64,000 bases of DNA, from contig NZ_JBLREB010000001.1 in the NCBI RefSeq assembly GCF_048159605.1, positions 1,674,001 to 1,738,000 on the forward strand, written 5' to 3'. Within the stretch, counting starts at the first letter, position 1, and every line of letters starts with the position of its first letter. Below the pieces are notes generated by a model. The model worked only from the letters and a program-made list of their open reading frames with translations. It ran no database searches and had not been told where the DNA came from. This document shows positions 61,969-64,000 of this stretch, in pieces. This DNA is from Ectobacillus polymachus. Its GTDB lineage: Bacteria; Bacillota; Bacilli; Bacillales; Bacillaceae_G. The position numbers were made by a program, and so were the translations under genes.

Positions 61969-62892
61969 TTAGTCCCATCCTTTATATATGTCTTTACTTA
62001 AATATCGTTCACTACTATCTGGAAAAATCGTAACGATGTTTGTTCCTGGCTTCGCGCTCTCTGCTTCTCGTAAGCTAGCATGGAAGGCTGCACCTGAAGA
62101 ACTACCAACGAGCAATCCCTCAAGTTTTGCAAGTTCCTTCACGCGATGGAAGGCATCGTGATCTGAAACTGTATGAATGCTATGGAAGTAATTCGTATTC
62201 ATGAAAGGAGGGAGAAACTCCATTCCAATTCCTTCTGTCTCGTGTGATCCCGATTCTCCGCCGTTTAAGATTGAACCAACTGGTTCTACGATTGCACATT
62301 TTAAATTAGGATTTTGTTTCTGAAGGTAGGTGGCTGTTCCCATAAATGTCCCGCCAGTACCAGCACCTGCAACAAATATATCAACCCTCCCGTCAAGCTC
62401 AGTCCAAATTTCAGGTCCTATTGTTTTAAAATAGGTTTCAGGGTTTGCACTGTTTGCAAATTGCTGCGGACAATACGAATTTGGGAGTTCTTGCAGCAGT
62501 CCTTTGGCTTTTGCAATAGCACCTGTCATCCCTTCCTCGGTCGGTGTATTGATAACAGTAGCACCAAGTGCCCGCATAAGCTCTTGTTTTTCTATACTAA
62601 ACTTTTCTGGTACACATACGATTACATGTATATCATATTGAATCGCCGCCAATGCTAGTCCGATTCCAGTATTCCCTGCAGTTGGTTCTATAATTGTGCC
62701 ACCATGCTTGACAAGCCCTTTCTCTAGTGCCACCTCTATCATATGCTTCCCTAGACGGTCTTTAATGCTTCCGCCTGGATTAAAATACTCTAACTTAGCA
62801 AATATTCGTACATCTTTTGGTAACGAAAACCGCGTAATTTCCACGAGCGGTGTATTCCCAATCAACTCATGTACCCCGCGAAACGTGTTCAT
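61969..62892 (-). CDS. mccA: O-acetylserine-dependent cystathionine beta-synthase MccA
   Basis: A 307-residue fold-II PLP enzyme of the cysteine synthase family. The PLP lysine is in NPGGSIKDRLGKHM (about 41); TAGNTGIGLA and GTGGTFMG bind phosphate. Context with mccB, mtnN and yrrT makes it MccA (homocysteine plus O-acetylserine to cystathionine) rather than CysK. In B. subtilis the operon is under CymR; I could not fix a CymR site here. Confidence 0.92.
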   Translation of the reverse strand: MNTFRGVHELIGNTPLVEITRFSLPKDVRIFAKLEYFNPGGSIKDRLGKHMIEVALEKGLVKHGGTIIEPTAGNTGIGLALAAIQYDIHVIVCVPEKFSIEKQELMRALGATVINTPTEEGMTGAIAKAKGLLQELPNSYCPQQFANSANPETYFKTIGPEIWTELDGRVDIFVAGAGTGGTFMGTATYLQKQNPNLKCAIVEPVGSILNGGESGSHETEGIGMEFLPPFMNTNYFHSIHTVSDHDAFHRVKELAKLEGLLVGSSSGAAFHASLREAESAKPGTNIVTIFPDSSERYLSKDIYKGWD

Positions 62893-62923
62893 ATGAGTAA
62901 TTCCTCCTCATTAAAACATAACT

Positions 62924-62957
62924 CTCCAAAGTAAGAGGTTCAATCCTTACTTTGGAG
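62924..62957. other. Strong hairpin between mtnN and mccA
   Basis: Perfect 12-bp stem CTCCAAAGTAAG/CTTACTTTGGAG with a 10-base loop. On the minus strand only a weak T-rich stretch follows, so it may be a partial terminator or RNA-processing site inside the operon. Confidence 0.6.
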
Positions 62958-63008
62958 CTGCTCCGAAAAATAACTTAATCGAAGATCGTACAAGTTTCGA
63001 ATTGATTA

Positions 63009-63704
63009 TTATTTTAATTCTTTCAACATATTTTCAATAAAGGTAGTCGAATGTAGCGCTGCCTGATCTAAAAATTGATCAAATGAAACATTAGATTCCT
63101 TTCCTGCGATATCAGACAGGGCACGAATAATTACAAACGGTACATTATATTGATAACATACTTGTGCAACAGCAGCCGCTTCCATTTCCACTGCGTATAA
63201 ATCCTTAAATTTACTACGAATAAACGCAACGCGTTCACTATCATTCATAAAGGAATCTCCAGTTGCAATAGTACCTTTTGCAACCTGTACTCCTTCTACA
63301 TTTTTCATACAAGTTTCTGCTAATGCCACAAGCTCTGCATCTGCTTCAAATGCTGCAGGCATGCCAGGCACTTGGCCGTATTCATAATTAAATATGGTAA
63401 CATCCACATCGTGATGACGTACATCTGTTGATATCACAACATCACCTACATTTAAAGATTGATGAAATCCACCTGCTGAACCTGTATTAATGACTTTATC
63501 AGGTTGATAACGTTCAAGCAAAATGGTAGTAGCCATAGCAGCATTTACTTTTCCAATGCCTGACTTTAACAAAATGACTTCGTGACCAGCATAGTCTCCT
63601 TTCGTAAATTCAGAACCAGCTACAATTTCCATTGTCTTATTCTCAAGCTTATCACGTAAAATGCGTACTTCTTCTTCCATTGCACCAATAACTGCGATTT
63701 TCAA
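63009..63704 (-). CDS. mtnN: 5'-methylthioadenosine/S-adenosylhomocysteine nucleosidase
   Basis: A 231-residue nucleosidase of the PNP/UDP superfamily. IGAMEEEVRILRD at the start, KSGIGKVNAAM, TGSAGG, YAVEMEAAAVAQVC (catalytic Glu region) and RALSDIAG (catalytic Asp). It removes adenine from MTA and SAH, feeding the methionine-sulfur salvage operon. It lies 16 bases after yrrT. Confidence 0.95.
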   Translation of the reverse strand: MKIAVIGAMEEEVRILRDKLENKTMEIVAGSEFTKGDYAGHEVILLKSGIGKVNAAMATTILLERYQPDKVINTGSAGGFHQSLNVGDVVISTDVRHHDVDVTIFNYEYGQVPGMPAAFEADAELVALAETCMKNVEGVQVAKGTIATGDSFMNDSERVAFIRSKFKDLYAVEMEAAAVAQVCYQYNVPFVIIRALSDIAGKESNVSFDQFLDQAALHSTTFIENMLKELK

Positions 63705-63720
63705 ATGGTATCCCTCTTCC

Positions 63721-64000
63721 TTAATTCTTTATCGCCTCCACAATCCATACAAAATGATTTTGCCTAGAAAACGATACACGAAAGCCGTTATCTTCAAGGA
63801 TCGACTGTATGATTGGGATTAGCGTATAATATTCAGTCTGTAAATCGTTTGCTAATTGATGAAAGTTACGATTGACTGCTTCTTGAATTGTTTGATCAAA
63901 AGCTTCCTGATTCGTAAACATCGTATCAGCAAACACTATTTTACCATTTGGTTTAAGGATCTGACTATATTTCTTAATAGCAATACGCTTTTCTTCGTCA
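63721..64000 (-). CDS. yrrT: SAM-dependent methyltransferase YrrT, C-terminal part (cut by window edge)
   Basis: The last 92 residues of a gene that enters from the right edge, in frame from 64000 to the stop at 63721. The visible part has YSQILKPNGKIVFADTMFTN, as in the post-motif region of class I methyltransferases, and matches YrrT by its place directly before mtnN. YrrT is a putative AdoMet methyltransferase whose SAH product would be handled by MtnN. Confidence 0.88.
   Translation of the reverse strand, partial: DEEKRIAIKKYSQILKPNGKIVFADTMFTNQEAFDQTIQEAVNRNFHQLANDLQTEYYTLIPIIQSILEDNGFRVSFSRQNHFVWIVEAIKN

Overview
The window is chromosomal DNA of a low-GC, endospore-forming Bacillus. 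The gene order from ybeY to sigK is the classic Bacillus yqfG-yqeG block, and the proteins look close to those of the Bacillus cereus group. That species-level impression is from protein appearance only. Spore genes (gpr, yqfC, yqfD, sda, an uninterrupted sigK) and competence genes (comEA/EB/EC/ER) are present. Most genes lie on the minus strand.

Layout. 1-20132: housekeeping block for rRNA/tRNA maturation and modification (ybeY, mtaB, rsmE, prmA), c-di-AMP turnover (pgpH), heat shock (hrcA-grpE-dnaK-dnaJ behind a perfect CIRCE operator), translation (rpsU, lepA, rpsT), heme (hemW), spore germination (gpr) and DNA polymerase III delta (holA). 20412-25066: yqzM and the competence locus. 25280-32504: the yqeG-yqeM cluster (ribosome assembly, NAD, shikimate), sda behind DnaA boxes, psd and sigK. 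32737-36403: an acyl-CoA thioesterase-like hydrolase, an odd structured intergenic element, a small DUF4023-type gene, and an APC permease under a T-box leader whose specifier most likely reads leucine.

36503-40665 is a reactive-sulfur (persulfide) gene set: a TauE exporter, two TusA-type proteins, a rhodanese-persulfide dioxygenase fusion, a methyltransferase and a DsrE-like protein. Four copies of an ATACC-N6-GGTAT operator (CsoR/CstR type) lie in front of these genes, but no repressor gene is in the window. 40917-46869 is a cell-envelope gene set: an ECF sigma factor, its anti-sigma factor, a bactofilin-like membrane protein, DedA, a BcrC-like PAP2 phosphatase, a VTT protein, a diacylglycerol-glucosyltransferase-like enzyme and a NodB deacetylase. 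Two matching TGAAC-N17-(C/G)GTC promoters, one before the sigma operon and one before dedA, suggest one sigma-controlled regulon. Then follow a CDF transporter, a second NodB deacetylase, a twice-broken DHA2 drug transporter, the bdbDC disulfide pair and a padR/DUF2269 pair.

53327-60500 is an accessory island. It holds a CPBP protease, an IS1595-type transposase remnant, a visibly GC-richer PrmC-like methyltransferase, a DUF3224 gene and a MocR-ddl-alr operon. Short inverted and direct repeats, and a run of gene-less terminator-like hairpins, mark its edges. The window ends in the core yrrT-mtnN-mccA-mccB-yrhC operon, which recycles methionine sulfur to cysteine.

I judge the two best candidates for under-described systems to be the ECF-controlled envelope operon and the persulfide regulon with its embedded methyltransferase. 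No tRNA, rRNA or CRISPR array was seen.
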